Below, piece after piece: positions 53,176 to 62,064 of a DNA stretch of 64,000 nt. The notes below the pieces were generated by a model. That model saw only the letters and a program-made list of their open reading frames with translations. It did not search any database and was not told the DNA's origin. Each line of letters starts with the position of its first letter. Position 1 is the stretch's first letter. A program made the position numbers and the translations under genes. Source of the stretch: a virus; IMG/VR virus record IMGVR_UViG_3300022227_000002, positions 1 through 64,000 of that record, one strand, 5' to 3'.

Positions 53176-54115
53176 AATTAAAATTCAAGATTCTGATTTA
53201 GTATTTTTAAGCTATGACGAACCTAATGCTGAAAGAAATTATGCGGATTTAAAGAAAAAATTTCCTTGGGCTAAAAGAGTTCATGGTGTACAAGGATTAG
53301 ATGCGGCTCATAAAGCCTGTGCAGATGTATCTGATGCAGAAAGATTTGTTACAATAGACGGTGATACTATTGTAGATAAAGATTTTCTTGATGTAGAAAT
53401 AGATTTAAAAGCATTAGGCGTCGACAATACGTATATGTTTAGCTGGTGTGGCAATATTAACTTAAATGGGTTAAAATATGGCAATGGTAGTTTAAAATTA
53501 TGGACAAAAGACTTTGTTAAAAATATGAAAACTCATGAAAACCATGATGGTAAAGATAAAAATTCAGTAGAGTTTTGTCATTTTCCAAACTATTATCAGT
53601 TTAATGAAAATTATTCTACAAGTTATATTAATGCTAGTCCTTTACAAGCCTGGAGATCAGGTTTTAGAGAAGGAGTAAAAATGAGCATCGACAGAAATGC
53701 TAGAGCTCCAAGATTAAAAGAGTTGTGGTGGCAAAATTATCATAGATTGTTAGTGTGGATGTCTGTAGGTGCAGATGTAGAAAATGGATTATGGTCAATA
53801 TACGGAGCAAGAATGGGCTGTCATAAAGTTGTTTGTACTGACTGGGATATAAATCAAGTAAGAGATTTTGAATATCTTTTATCTGAATGGCACCCAAACA
53901 AAATGGGAAGAGGAGATAATTTAAGAAAAAGTGGGCCTAAACATTCTAAGTTAAATGAAGTAGAATTAATGGCTGAAATAATAAAATTAGGACACGAAAT
54001 TAGAAATAGAGAAGAAATAGATTTACCTGTATTACCTTTGTCTACAGAACAAAGTAAGTTTTTTAAATCTGTTTATATGAATAGTCCAAGAATTTTTAAA
54101 AAAAGGAAACTATAA
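53168..54115 (+). CDS. Glycosyltransferase-like protein (GT-A type), paralogue of 54115
   Basis: 315 residues. VFLSYDEPNAERNYADLKKKFPWAKRVHGVQGLDAAHKAC (shown as a motif region, about 11-51) followed by ERFVTIDGDTIV (Asp-Gly-Asp at about residues 64-66) is the GT-A style sugar-nucleotide pattern. Later INASPLQAWRSGFREGVKM and a Trp-rich section complete the domain. Shared with 54115: 'HGVQGxxxAHK' and 'DGD'. It overlaps the next gene by one base (ATG/TAA). Substrate unknown; the spread of GT-type genes in this operon suggests a multi-sugar product. Confidence 0.6.
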   Translation: MDRIKIQDSDLVFLSYDEPNAERNYADLKKKFPWAKRVHGVQGLDAAHKACADVSDAERFVTIDGDTIVDKDFLDVEIDLKALGVDNTYMFSWCGNINLNGLKYGNGSLKLWTKDFVKNMKTHENHDGKDKNSVEFCHFPNYYQFNENYSTSYINASPLQAWRSGFREGVKMSIDRNARAPRLKELWWQNYHRLLVWMSVGADVENGLWSIYGARMGCHKVVCTDWDINQVRDFEYLLSEWHPNKMGRGDNLRKSGPKHSKLNEVELMAEIIKLGHEIRNREEIDLPVLPLSTEQSKFFKSVYMNSPRIFKKRKL

Positions 54116-54822
54116 TGTATGATATTGTTTTTATAAGCTATAAAGAAGTTAATGCTGACAAGCACTTTAATGAATTATATAAAAGATTTCCTATAGTTCA
54201 ACGGGTAGATGGTGTACAAGGAATTCATAAAGCACATAAAACAGCCGCAAGTAAATGTTTGACAAAAATGTTTTGGGTCGTTGATGGTGATGCTAAAGTA
54301 TTAGATGATTTTAATTTTGATTTTATGCCTGAAAAAAGAAATGAAAATGTAGTACACGTCTGGAGAAGTAAAAATCCAATTAATAATTTAGAATATGGGT
54401 ACGGTGGTGTAAAACTTTTACCTCGTAGATTAACATTAGAAATGAAAGAAGATACTACAGATATGACAACTAGTATTAGTAACAGATTTAGAGCAATGGA
54501 ACAAGTTTCTAATATTAGCGTATTCAATACAAATGCGTTTAATACTTTTAAATCGGCATTTAGAGAGTGTGTAAAATTAAGTAGTAAAGTAATTGATAGA
54601 GGTGATGATAAAGAAACAGATAGTAGATTAAATGTATGGTGCACTGTAGGTAAAGATAAACTTTATGGTGAATATGCAATTAAAGGAGCGTTAGCAGGAA
54701 AAGAATACGGATCTGAAAGTAAAGATTTACCAAGTAAATTAAAATTAATTAATAATTTTACGTGGTTAGAAGAATATTACAAATATAAAATGAAGGATAG
54801 TGTTTGTGGATTATCAAAATAA
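54115..54822 (+). CDS. Glycosyltransferase-like protein, shorter paralogue of 53168
   Basis: 235 residues. DIVFISYKEVNADKHFNELYKRFP and RVDGVQGIHKAHKTAASKC (about 3-50) and FWVVDGDAKVLDDF (Asp-Gly-Asp) match the preceding protein, then NTNAFNTFKSAFRECVKL replaces the second block. It lacks the long C-terminal tail of its neighbour. The end overlaps the following radical SAM gene by 23 bases. Confidence 0.55.
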   Translation: MYDIVFISYKEVNADKHFNELYKRFPIVQRVDGVQGIHKAHKTAASKCLTKMFWVVDGDAKVLDDFNFDFMPEKRNENVVHVWRSKNPINNLEYGYGGVKLLPRRLTLEMKEDTTDMTTSISNRFRAMEQVSNISVFNTNAFNTFKSAFRECVKLSSKVIDRGDDKETDSRLNVWCTVGKDKLYGEYAIKGALAGKEYGSESKDLPSKLKLINNFTWLEEYYKYKMKDSVCGLSK

Positions 54823-55792
54823 TATACCATTTAATGATATAGTCAAATTCGGACAAAGAACTATGTTGGAACAAAACGTGTTCTCCGTTAGTTGGATACT
54901 TGGAAGATTTTGTAATTATGATTGTAGCTATTGTTGGCCTTATGCTAAAAGTAAAGTTTTAGATCATAGACCTTTAGAACAATATCAAAATACTATGAAA
55001 GAAATTAAAAGACAAGCAGAAGAAAATGGATTTAGTAAATTTCATTTTAGTTTTAGTGGGGGAGAACCAACAACATATAAAGGTTTAATAGAATTATTAG
55101 AATATTATGCAGATCCTACTAGCGAATATCTTAGTGTTCATATGACTAGTAATTGTAGTCCAGGTCTTAAATGGTGGAGTCGTTGGTTAGATGCAACTTA
55201 TCCATTGGATCGTAGAGGTATTACAGCAAGTTACCATGCAGAATTTTCTAATGAAGAAGAATTTGGAAATAAACTTAAATTTTTACAAGAACAAGGTGTA
55301 TTAATAACAATTAATCAAGTTATGGTGCCTGATAGATGGGATGAGTATTTTGATAGATGTAAAAGATTTAGAGATAAAGGATTACACGTTACTCTTAAAC
55401 CCCAAAGTGACACTACAGCAAGTTTTATTGTACAAGGATATACAAAAGAACAAGTTAATATATTACAAAATGAAATGAACCATGAAGCAAAACAATTAAT
55501 ATTGTTTGATAATTTAGGAAAACAATATGAAATAGACCAAGCAGAAAGACTTAATGCATTTGGATTTAATAAATTTAAAGGTTGGAGTTGTAGTGCTGGA
55601 TATCAAAGTTGTATTATAAGAGAACCGGGAGGAGAAATTAAAAGAGGCTACAGTTGTCATGACGAGCCATTAGGAACAATAGAAGGTGGTTTTAAATTAT
55701 TTGATAAGCCTAAAGTTTGTATTACACCAACGTGTGTAAGTTCGGCTGATTCTAAAATACCAAAGGAAAAAAATGAAACTAGACAATTATAA
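54800..55792 (+). CDS. Radical SAM protein, class A (CNYDCSYC)
   Basis: 330 residues; start GTG at 54800 (an in-frame GTG at 54806 is equally plausible). RFCNYDCSYCW holds the CX3CX2C cluster motif at Cys38, Cys42 and Cys45, followed by FSGGEPTTYKG (SAM-binding GGEP). The C-terminal part has the auxiliary-cluster pattern GWSCSAGYQSC...YSCHDE...VCITPTCVSSAD. Paralogues are at 60192 and 61084 with the same 'G-W/Y-x-C-x-A-G...C...VC....C..AD' end. Such enzymes use SAM and iron-sulphur clusters to do radical chemistry on peptides or sugars. Substrate unknown. Operon overlap: 23 bases with the gene before, 20 with the next. Confidence 0.85.
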   Translation: MFVDYQNNIPFNDIVKFGQRTMLEQNVFSVSWILGRFCNYDCSYCWPYAKSKVLDHRPLEQYQNTMKEIKRQAEENGFSKFHFSFSGGEPTTYKGLIELLEYYADPTSEYLSVHMTSNCSPGLKWWSRWLDATYPLDRRGITASYHAEFSNEEEFGNKLKFLQEQGVLITINQVMVPDRWDEYFDRCKRFRDKGLHVTLKPQSDTTASFIVQGYTKEQVNILQNEMNHEAKQLILFDNLGKQYEIDQAERLNAFGFNKFKGWSCSAGYQSCIIREPGGEIKRGYSCHDEPLGTIEGGFKLFDKPKVCITPTCVSSADSKIPKEKNETRQL

Positions 55793-55964
55793 GTGTATAG
55801 TGACAAAGGGTAAAAAGGAAGTGGTGTGGCATTATAGTCTACCATATAAAATGATATTAGAAGAAGTTGATGAACACTACAAAGAAGGTGCTGATGCAGT
55901 AGAATTAGAAATGATTACGCAACAAGAGTTTGATGATCTTTTACCAAAGGAAGAAGATGTATAA
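55773..55964 (+). CDS. Small acidic protein between two radical SAM genes
   Basis: 63 residues (MKLDNYKCIVTKGKKEVVWHYS...), with a beta-like N-terminus, a helical middle and an acidic Glu/Asp-rich end (EFDDLLPKEEDV), one cysteine (Cys8). It overlaps both the preceding radical SAM gene (20 bases) and the start of the next (8 bases), so it is always translated with them. A small partner, maturation scaffold or substrate peptide could be imagined; there is no leader/core layout typical of modified peptides, so I claim none. Confidence 0.6.
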   Translation: MKLDNYKCIVTKGKKEVVWHYSLPYKMILEEVDEHYKEGADAVELEMITQQEFDDLLPKEEDV

Positions 55965-56946
55965 TTATACAGAAATAAAAGATGTGCATTTAGAAATTAC
56001 TAGCAAATGTCAAGCTAGATGTCCTATGTGTCCTAGAAGAATAGGTGGAGGTCCTTTAAATCCATTGATACATCTTGTAGAAATTAATTTAGATACATTT
56101 AAAAAATGGTTTCCTACAGAATTTTTAATTCAATTAGATAGTTTATTCATGTGTGGTAATTTAGGAGATCCTATAATTGCTCAAGATACTTTAGAAATTT
56201 ATCAGTATATTAGAACTGTTAATCCAAAAATTAGATTAGCTATGCATACAAACGGTAGTGCTAGAGATACAGATTGGTGGGAGGCGTTAGCTAAAGAAAA
56301 AGTAAAAATAACTTTTGGTATAGACGGTTTGGTAGATACTCATCATCTTTATCGTGTTTCTACTAATTGGGAAAAAATAATTACAAATGCTAAAGCATTT
56401 ATTAAAGCAGGTGGTTTTGCAAAATGGCATATGTTAGTTTTTAAACATAATGAACACCAAGTAGAAGAATGCCAAACAATGAGTAGGGAATTAGGTTTTA
56501 AATCTTTTAGTTATAAACACACATCAAGATTTAAAAGTGATAAATTTCATGTTATAGATGAAATGGGAAGAACAACACACATATTAGAACCAAGTAAAAA
56601 GAGTTTTGAAATGATAGATAAAATAAAAGAAGCAAAAATAACTCCTTGTGCAATAGATTGTAAAGCTAAAAAATATAGTCAAATATATATTTCTGCAGAT
56701 GGTACTGTTAGTCCTTGTTGTTGGTTAGACTTGCGATGGACAATACCTACATCAGATGCAAGAGTAGATTATATGGATCAAATAGGAGAATTTGCTAATT
56801 TACATAATAAATCTTTAAAGGAAATTTTTGATTCACAATTTTTTAGAAAAATAGAAGCCACATGGACAGATAAACCTTTAATAGAATGTTCAAAACAATG
56901 TGGAAAATTTGATAGATTAGGAGAACAATTTGAAACTCAATATTAA
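55957..56946 (+). CDS. Radical SAM/SPASM-like protein (CQARCPMC)
   Basis: 329 residues from the ATG at 55957, which has AAAGGA five bases before; the longer TTG frame lacks a site. Cluster motif SKCQARCPMCPRR (Cys18, Cys22, Cys25), then MCGNLGDPI in place of GGEP, and IDGL. The C-terminus has SPASM-like cysteines (TPCAIDCKAKK..., DGTVSPCCWLD, CSKQCGKF) for auxiliary clusters. It resembles the family that works on peptides or tRNA. Its 3' end overlaps the methyltransferase by 17 bases. Confidence 0.82.
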   Translation: MYNYTEIKDVHLEITSKCQARCPMCPRRIGGGPLNPLIHLVEINLDTFKKWFPTEFLIQLDSLFMCGNLGDPIIAQDTLEIYQYIRTVNPKIRLAMHTNGSARDTDWWEALAKEKVKITFGIDGLVDTHHLYRVSTNWEKIITNAKAFIKAGGFAKWHMLVFKHNEHQVEECQTMSRELGFKSFSYKHTSRFKSDKFHVIDEMGRTTHILEPSKKSFEMIDKIKEAKITPCAIDCKAKKYSQIYISADGTVSPCCWLDLRWTIPTSDARVDYMDQIGEFANLHNKSLKEIFDSQFFRKIEATWTDKPLIECSKQCGKFDRLGEQFETQY

Positions 56947-57598
56947 AGATGTAATGTACTGGATGGATGCTATTAGGGGATCCGATGACAAGTATAAAAC
57001 ATTAGAAAGTTTTTGGAAAGGACAAATATCTAGTAAAGTTTGGTTAACTGAACAACTTAATGAAATAGTTAGACCTGCTAATGCAAATGTTCTTATATGC
57101 GGAGGATGGTATGGTGTAATGGCTACATTATTATTTAATAGCAATATTAAAGTTAATAATATTAGAAGTATAGATATTGATCCAGGGTGTAAACCAATCG
57201 CACTTAATATGAATAAACATTATGAAATTAATGGAAAATTTAAAGCAGATACTTGTGATATGTTAGACTTTAAAAATTATAAAGATTATGATATTATTAT
57301 TAATACAGTGTGCGAGCATATGTCTTGGGATCAATATTATAAATGGTTAGAGAATATACCTGAAGATAAATTAATAATTTTACAAAGTAACAATTTTATA
57401 GAACATAAAGAACATATTAGTTGTGTGCTTTCTGAAGAAGCTTTTAAAAAGAAATGTGAATTAACAAATATTTTGTATTCAGGTACATTAGAGTTACCTA
57501 AGTATGAAAGATATATGGTGATAGGAAAAAAGAAAAGAATTTACAGATTTAATTGCAAGGAGTTGGGACAAGTATGGCGTACAAATTTGAAGCATTAA
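56930..57598 (+). CDS. SAM-dependent methyltransferase-like protein
   Basis: 222 residues. Motifs: VLICGGWYGVMATLLF (motif I, about 73-88), SIDIDPGC (acidic motif II), DTCDMLDF, and DIIINTVCEHMSWDQY (post-motif with a catalytic-type 'NTVCEHM'). This matches class I Rossmann methyltransferases. It overlaps the preceding radical SAM gene by 17 bases and the following gene by about 25. Substrate unknown; in context a methylation step of the same pathway. Confidence 0.7.
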   Translation: MKLNIKDVMYWMDAIRGSDDKYKTLESFWKGQISSKVWLTEQLNEIVRPANANVLICGGWYGVMATLLFNSNIKVNNIRSIDIDPGCKPIALNMNKHYEINGKFKADTCDMLDFKNYKDYDIIINTVCEHMSWDQYYKWLENIPEDKLIILQSNNFIEHKEHISCVLSEEAFKKKCELTNILYSGTLELPKYERYMVIGKKKRIYRFNCKELGQVWRTNLKH

Positions 57599-58944
57599 CA
57601 AAAGAGAAATCTAAAATTGTGTTTATTTGTTTAGACACTATGTATAAGATCCAAAGAACTTGGACTAAAGAGTTAATTAAAAATATTGCAGATTATCAAG
57701 TGCAAAATATTACTAGTAGTGGTTATGATTTATTAACTGCGGTAACAGAAGAAAATGGTTTAAAACAATGTGAAAAAGATTATACTCACGCAGTAGTTTA
57801 TACAGTAGATACAGAATTTGAGGGAGATAAATTTTTCACATATTTAGAAGAATTAGTTAAAACAGATTTCTTTATAGCAGGACATATATTAGATAGAAAA
57901 GAAGGATACTATGAACTTCATGAACAATGTTATGTTATCAATTTAAAAAAATGGGTTGAATATGATTATCCAGATATGGGTGCAGAAGTAGAAAACGAAA
58001 AACACTTAAAAGCTGTGCCTATTAGAAGTGAAGAAAATTATCATGATAATCATACACCACTTTGGATTAAACCTGGTAATGAAATGATAGAGTATAAGGA
58101 TAAATGGCATGGTTGGAATATACTTAATATTGCTTTAGATAATGATGAGGATATAGTAATATTTGATCAGAAAATAAGAGATAGTAAAAAATGTTATTAT
58201 GCTGAATATGATTCAGACTTTCAAGAAAATAGTCAAAGCATATATCAAAAATATAATTTTGCCGCGAACAGACTTTATTATCCTACTAATACAAAAAAAT
58301 TACAAGATGTTAATATAAAAGGACCTATTTCACAATTAATTGTTCCTGCCAGTGGATTTAATTGGTTGTTATATTTAGACAAGTACGGACATGATGAAAA
58401 TACAGAAGTTATATTTTATGATTATAATCCTAATGCATTATGGTATATGAAAGAAACAATTAATAAATTTAATGGGCATGATTATCATAAATTCTTAAAA
58501 GGTCTTATAAAAGATAAAGCACCTGATTGGTTTCAAAGTAAACAAGAAATTATTACTAATTTTAGCAAAGTTGCTAAATTGTGGCATTTAAAAGATGATA
58601 TAAAAATGCAATTTGTTCAATGCGATTTATTAAATGAATTTAATATAGATATTAATAATGATGAAAATACAATTTTTAATATTAGTAATATTTTTGCTTA
58701 TGAACCTACAGTAGCTTTTATTACTGTTAAACAAAGATTAGAAAAAGAAAACAAATTATTGCGTATATTAAAAGAGAAAAGTCCTAAAATACAATTAGTA
58801 GTTTCAGTTCATGCTTGGAGTGGCTTGTCAGAATACAAACGACACACAGGCCCAGCAGAAAAATTTGACGAAATGGATCTTGAAGATTTAAAAGCTCCGC
58901 TATGGAGATTTGGGGAAGATTGGAAAAATTTAAATGAAAAATAA
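57574..58944 (+). CDS. Two-part unknown protein with methyltransferase-like C-terminal half
   Basis: 456 residues from the ATG at 57574 (AAGGAG 11 bases before). The N-terminal half (about 1-240) begins with IVFICLDTMYKIQR and has a beta/alpha, glycosyltransferase-like look (YTVDTEFEG, LKKWVEYDYPDMG). The C-terminal half (PASGFNWLLYLDKYG..., VIFYDYNPNALWYMKE, MQFVQCDLL, and IFNISNIFAYEP) resembles a Rossmann methyltransferase. No close family is recalled with certainty. Overlaps the following radical SAM gene by 11 bases. Confidence 0.55.
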   Translation: MAYKFEALTKEKSKIVFICLDTMYKIQRTWTKELIKNIADYQVQNITSSGYDLLTAVTEENGLKQCEKDYTHAVVYTVDTEFEGDKFFTYLEELVKTDFFIAGHILDRKEGYYELHEQCYVINLKKWVEYDYPDMGAEVENEKHLKAVPIRSEENYHDNHTPLWIKPGNEMIEYKDKWHGWNILNIALDNDEDIVIFDQKIRDSKKCYYAEYDSDFQENSQSIYQKYNFAANRLYYPTNTKKLQDVNIKGPISQLIVPASGFNWLLYLDKYGHDENTEVIFYDYNPNALWYMKETINKFNGHDYHKFLKGLIKDKAPDWFQSKQEIITNFSKVAKLWHLKDDIKMQFVQCDLLNEFNIDINNDENTIFNISNIFAYEPTVAFITVKQRLEKENKLLRILKEKSPKIQLVVSVHAWSGLSEYKRHTGPAEKFDEMDLEDLKAPLWRFGEDWKNLNEK

Positions 58945-60199
58945 AAGTTGTACGTTTTGTATGCATCCATTTACTGGTCTTGCTACTAGAGAAGATGGCG
59001 CAATTAAGATATGTTGTAGAAGTCTTCCTATTGGTAATATTAAAAATGAAAGTTTAGAATTTGCTTGGAATAGTGAAAAAATGCGAGAAGTAAGACGGCA
59101 AGTATTAAATGGAGAACGTCCTGATGTTTGTGCACCTTGTTTTGATTTAGAAGATCAAGGAGTACAAAGTTTAAGACAAAGACATATTGCAGATAATATA
59201 CCGGAATCAAGAGTTAACCTTTATCCTAATGCACTTGATAGTCTTTCTAAAGATATGACAATGCCATTTGAACTTCCTACGATGGAAATTAAAATTAATA
59301 ATTTATGTAATTTAAAATGTCGTATGTGTAATCCATTAGATAGTACACAATGGAAAGATTGGAATAGCATTGTAGAACATTATAAAAAAGAAGACAACTA
59401 TCTTGTTAAAGCAGTAGAAGATTTAGGACTTACAAAAGCACCATATGTTGGATTGTTTGACGATAAAAAAGAATGGTGGGATAGCTTAAGAAAACTATTA
59501 CCTCATTTTAAAAGAGTAGAATTTGCAGGAGGCGAGCCTTTGATGGACCCTCAACATTATAAAATTTTAGATCTTCTCAGTGAGAATGGGAAAAATATAG
59601 AAATAAAATATGCAACAAATGGTACAGTGTTAGGAATAAAAGGAAGATGGATTAAAGACTATTGGCCCAAATTTAAAAGTGTAGCTGTTAATGTTAGTAT
59701 TGATGGGATAGATGAAGTATATGAATATGTTAGATCCAATGGAAAGTTTCAAGATGTTGTAGATAATGTTAGAATAATGAAAAATATACCTACAGTAAGT
59801 AGAATTGTAGGAGCATTTACAGTACAATCTAATAATATAATGCAAATAGACAAGGTAATAGACTATTTTTTAAACAAATTAGAAATTGTATTTTATAGTC
59901 ATAGGGTACAATATCCTAGAGCCTTGAGTGCCCAAGTATTACCAAAGGAATTAAAAGATAAAGTTATAGCAAAATTAGAATTAATGAAGGACAAAGTTAA
60001 AGAATATAGGTTAGTTAAGGAACATCCAATATTAGAAAAAATTACATTACAACAAATTCAGGATAATATTAATTTTCTTAAAGCAAGAGATCTAAACAAG
60101 TATTGGAAAGATTGTGTAGATTTTAATCATAAGTTAGATAAAACAAGAAATCAAGGTCCTTTTGAAAAAATTATTCCGGAGTTTGCTCCATATGTATAG
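58934..60199 (+). CDS. Twitch-type radical SAM protein, auxiliary domain first
   Basis: 421 residues. The N-terminal 70 carry an auxiliary-cluster domain: CTFCMHPF, IKICCRS and DVCAPCFD (Cys6, Cys9, Cys27-28, Cys66, Cys69). The radical SAM core follows with NNLCNLKCRMCNP (Cys125, Cys129, Cys132) and FAGGEPL. The order is the reverse of the class A enzymes here. The same order occurs in the opposite-strand gene at 62686. Proteins named twitch-domain radical SAM are common in marine phages with no known function. It overlaps the gene before by 11 bases and the one after by eight. Confidence 0.85.
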   Translation: MKNKSCTFCMHPFTGLATREDGAIKICCRSLPIGNIKNESLEFAWNSEKMREVRRQVLNGERPDVCAPCFDLEDQGVQSLRQRHIADNIPESRVNLYPNALDSLSKDMTMPFELPTMEIKINNLCNLKCRMCNPLDSTQWKDWNSIVEHYKKEDNYLVKAVEDLGLTKAPYVGLFDDKKEWWDSLRKLLPHFKRVEFAGGEPLMDPQHYKILDLLSENGKNIEIKYATNGTVLGIKGRWIKDYWPKFKSVAVNVSIDGIDEVYEYVRSNGKFQDVVDNVRIMKNIPTVSRIVGAFTVQSNNIMQIDKVIDYFLNKLEIVFYSHRVQYPRALSAQVLPKELKDKVIAKLELMKDKVKEYRLVKEHPILEKITLQQIQDNINFLKARDLNKYWKDCVDFNHKLDKTRNQGPFEKIIPEFAPYV

Positions 60200-61109
60200 A
60201 GTAGAACATTTATATGAAGATGTACGACAAAGTACTAAAATAGAATGGAACATAGGTAAAAGATGTAACTATGATTGCAGTTATTGTCCTGCAGAAATTC
60301 ATGATAATTTTAGTGAACATACTGATATTGAAATACTTAAAAATACTGTAGATATTATTTCTAAAATGAATAAACCTAGAATAAGTTTTACAGGAGGTGA
60401 ACCTTGTGTGCATCCAAAATTTACAGAACTTTTAGAATATGCAAAACCAAAAGTTACATGGATAAATGTAACCACTAACGGTACCAGAACAGCCGAGTAT
60501 TACCAAAATCTTTTGGACAATTATCTTAACCATATTGTGTTTAGTTTACACTTCGAATATGACTGGAATAAAGTTGTAGAAACAATAATAAGGGCAGTTA
60601 ACAGCTCAGTTAATAAGAATGCTCTTGTACACGTAATGATGCTTCCAGGCTCGTTAAATGACGTGCAAGACGCTTGTAGACGCCTTTTAAATGGTAATAT
60701 AAAGTATAGTTTGCGTCCAATTCGGTGGACCAAAAAGCATGATGATTTTGAAGATATGAATCGGTATAGCGAAGAAGAAATAAAGTTTTTGAAAATCCAA
60801 AATCATAATCCACCACATAATACTTTGGTAGACAAATCCAAAACTTGTAATGTAAATGATATGTTAATTTTGAAAACTAATAAATTTAAAGGATGGCTTT
60901 GTAATGCAGGTTTAGAAAGTTTAATGATTAATTGGGATGGTGATGTACATAGAGCAACTTGTAGAGTAGGAGGAAGTATAGGTAACATTTATAATGGTAC
61001 GTTTGAAATTCCAAAAGATCCTATTGTGTGTACAAGAGAATGGTGTACGTGTGCCGCGGATATAAATTTAACAAAAATAAAAAATGAAAATACACAAAAT
61101 AACTTATAA
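60192..61109 (+). CDS. Radical SAM protein, class A
   Basis: 305 residues from the ATG at 60192, eight bases inside the previous gene and with a GGAG nearby; the longer frame from 60162 is unlikely. GKRCNYDCSYC (Cys25, Cys29, Cys32), FTGGEPCV, and the C-terminus WLCNAGLES...ATCRVGGS...IVCTREWCTCAAD match the other two class A enzymes. Middle base composition is a little richer in G+C (about 60480-60740), with normal-looking codons. It overlaps the next gene by 26 bases. Confidence 0.85.
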   Translation: MYRVEHLYEDVRQSTKIEWNIGKRCNYDCSYCPAEIHDNFSEHTDIEILKNTVDIISKMNKPRISFTGGEPCVHPKFTELLEYAKPKVTWINVTTNGTRTAEYYQNLLDNYLNHIVFSLHFEYDWNKVVETIIRAVNSSVNKNALVHVMMLPGSLNDVQDACRRLLNGNIKYSLRPIRWTKKHDDFEDMNRYSEEEIKFLKIQNHNPPHNTLVDKSKTCNVNDMLILKTNKFKGWLCNAGLESLMINWDGDVHRATCRVGGSIGNIYNGTFEIPKDPIVCTREWCTCAADINLTKIKNENTQNNL

Positions 61110-62064
61110 ATTTCCTGAATTAAACAATGTTTTACAAATTGAATGGACTTTAGGTAATACTTGCAATTATAATTGTTCATATTGTTTACCTATATTACAT
61201 GATAATTCTTTTCCTTGGATTAATTTAGAAAAAAGTAAAAAATTTATAGACAAATTACATAATCATTATACTGATATGGGTATTACACATTTTATTTGGA
61301 AGTTTGGTGGAGGTGAACCTACTCTTTATAAAGATTTTGCAAAACTATGTGAATATATTAATCAAAAAGAAAATAATTTAATAATACCTATGACAAATGG
61401 TAGTAGAAAAATGGATTGGTGGAAAGATAATTATAAAAATTTTTTTGCAGTGCATTTTAGTATTCATCCAGAATTTACAAAACCAGAACATATTAGAGAT
61501 GTATGTGACTTTTTAATAGAAAATAAAGTAGATAATATTTGTCATATAATGATGAAACCCGATGAATGGTCTAAATGTATGGATATAATAGATGTATTAA
61601 AAAATAGCAACAGAACTGAATGGGGGATTCAAGCTAAACCATTACATCAAGTTTGGGACACCGATACTGTAAGTGAAAGAGACTTATATCCTTATACAGA
61701 AGAACAAAAACAGATATTTAAAGGTACAATTAGAGCTCAAGAAAGAGTTAATGAAAAAATAGATACTAGATTTAATAGAGATATGTATATGGTAGAAGAT
61801 GATCAAACATATGACTTTGATCCATATTGGACAGTAGCAAATGATATTGTTGATTGGCGTGGTTATACTTGTAATGCTGGTATAAACAGAATTTATATTA
61901 ATTATGACAAAAGAATGTATTTAGGAGCAGGTTGCAGAGTTTTATCTGAAGGTTTTACAGGTAAAAAATATGATGAAGATTTTAATTTTCCAACAACTAG
62001 TGTTATTTGTAATCAAGAAAGGTGTGTATGTATAGCGGACATTCAGGTGCCAAAAACAAAATAG
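61084..62064 (+). CDS. Radical SAM protein, class A
   Basis: 326 residues. TLGNTCNYNCSYCLP (Cys27, Cys31, Cys34), KFGGGEPTLY (GGEP), MTNGS, and the C-terminus GYTCNAGINRIY...GCRVLSEG...VICNQERCVCIADI. Closest in layout to the 60192 and 54800 products, so the operon carries a three-member family. It overlaps the SGNH-type gene by 37 bases. Confidence 0.85.
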   Translation: MKIHKITYKFPELNNVLQIEWTLGNTCNYNCSYCLPILHDNSFPWINLEKSKKFIDKLHNHYTDMGITHFIWKFGGGEPTLYKDFAKLCEYINQKENNLIIPMTNGSRKMDWWKDNYKNFFAVHFSIHPEFTKPEHIRDVCDFLIENKVDNICHIMMKPDEWSKCMDIIDVLKNSNRTEWGIQAKPLHQVWDTDTVSERDLYPYTEEQKQIFKGTIRAQERVNEKIDTRFNRDMYMVEDDQTYDFDPYWTVANDIVDWRGYTCNAGINRIYINYDKRMYLGAGCRVLSEGFTGKKYDEDFNFPTTSVICNQERCVCIADIQVPKTK

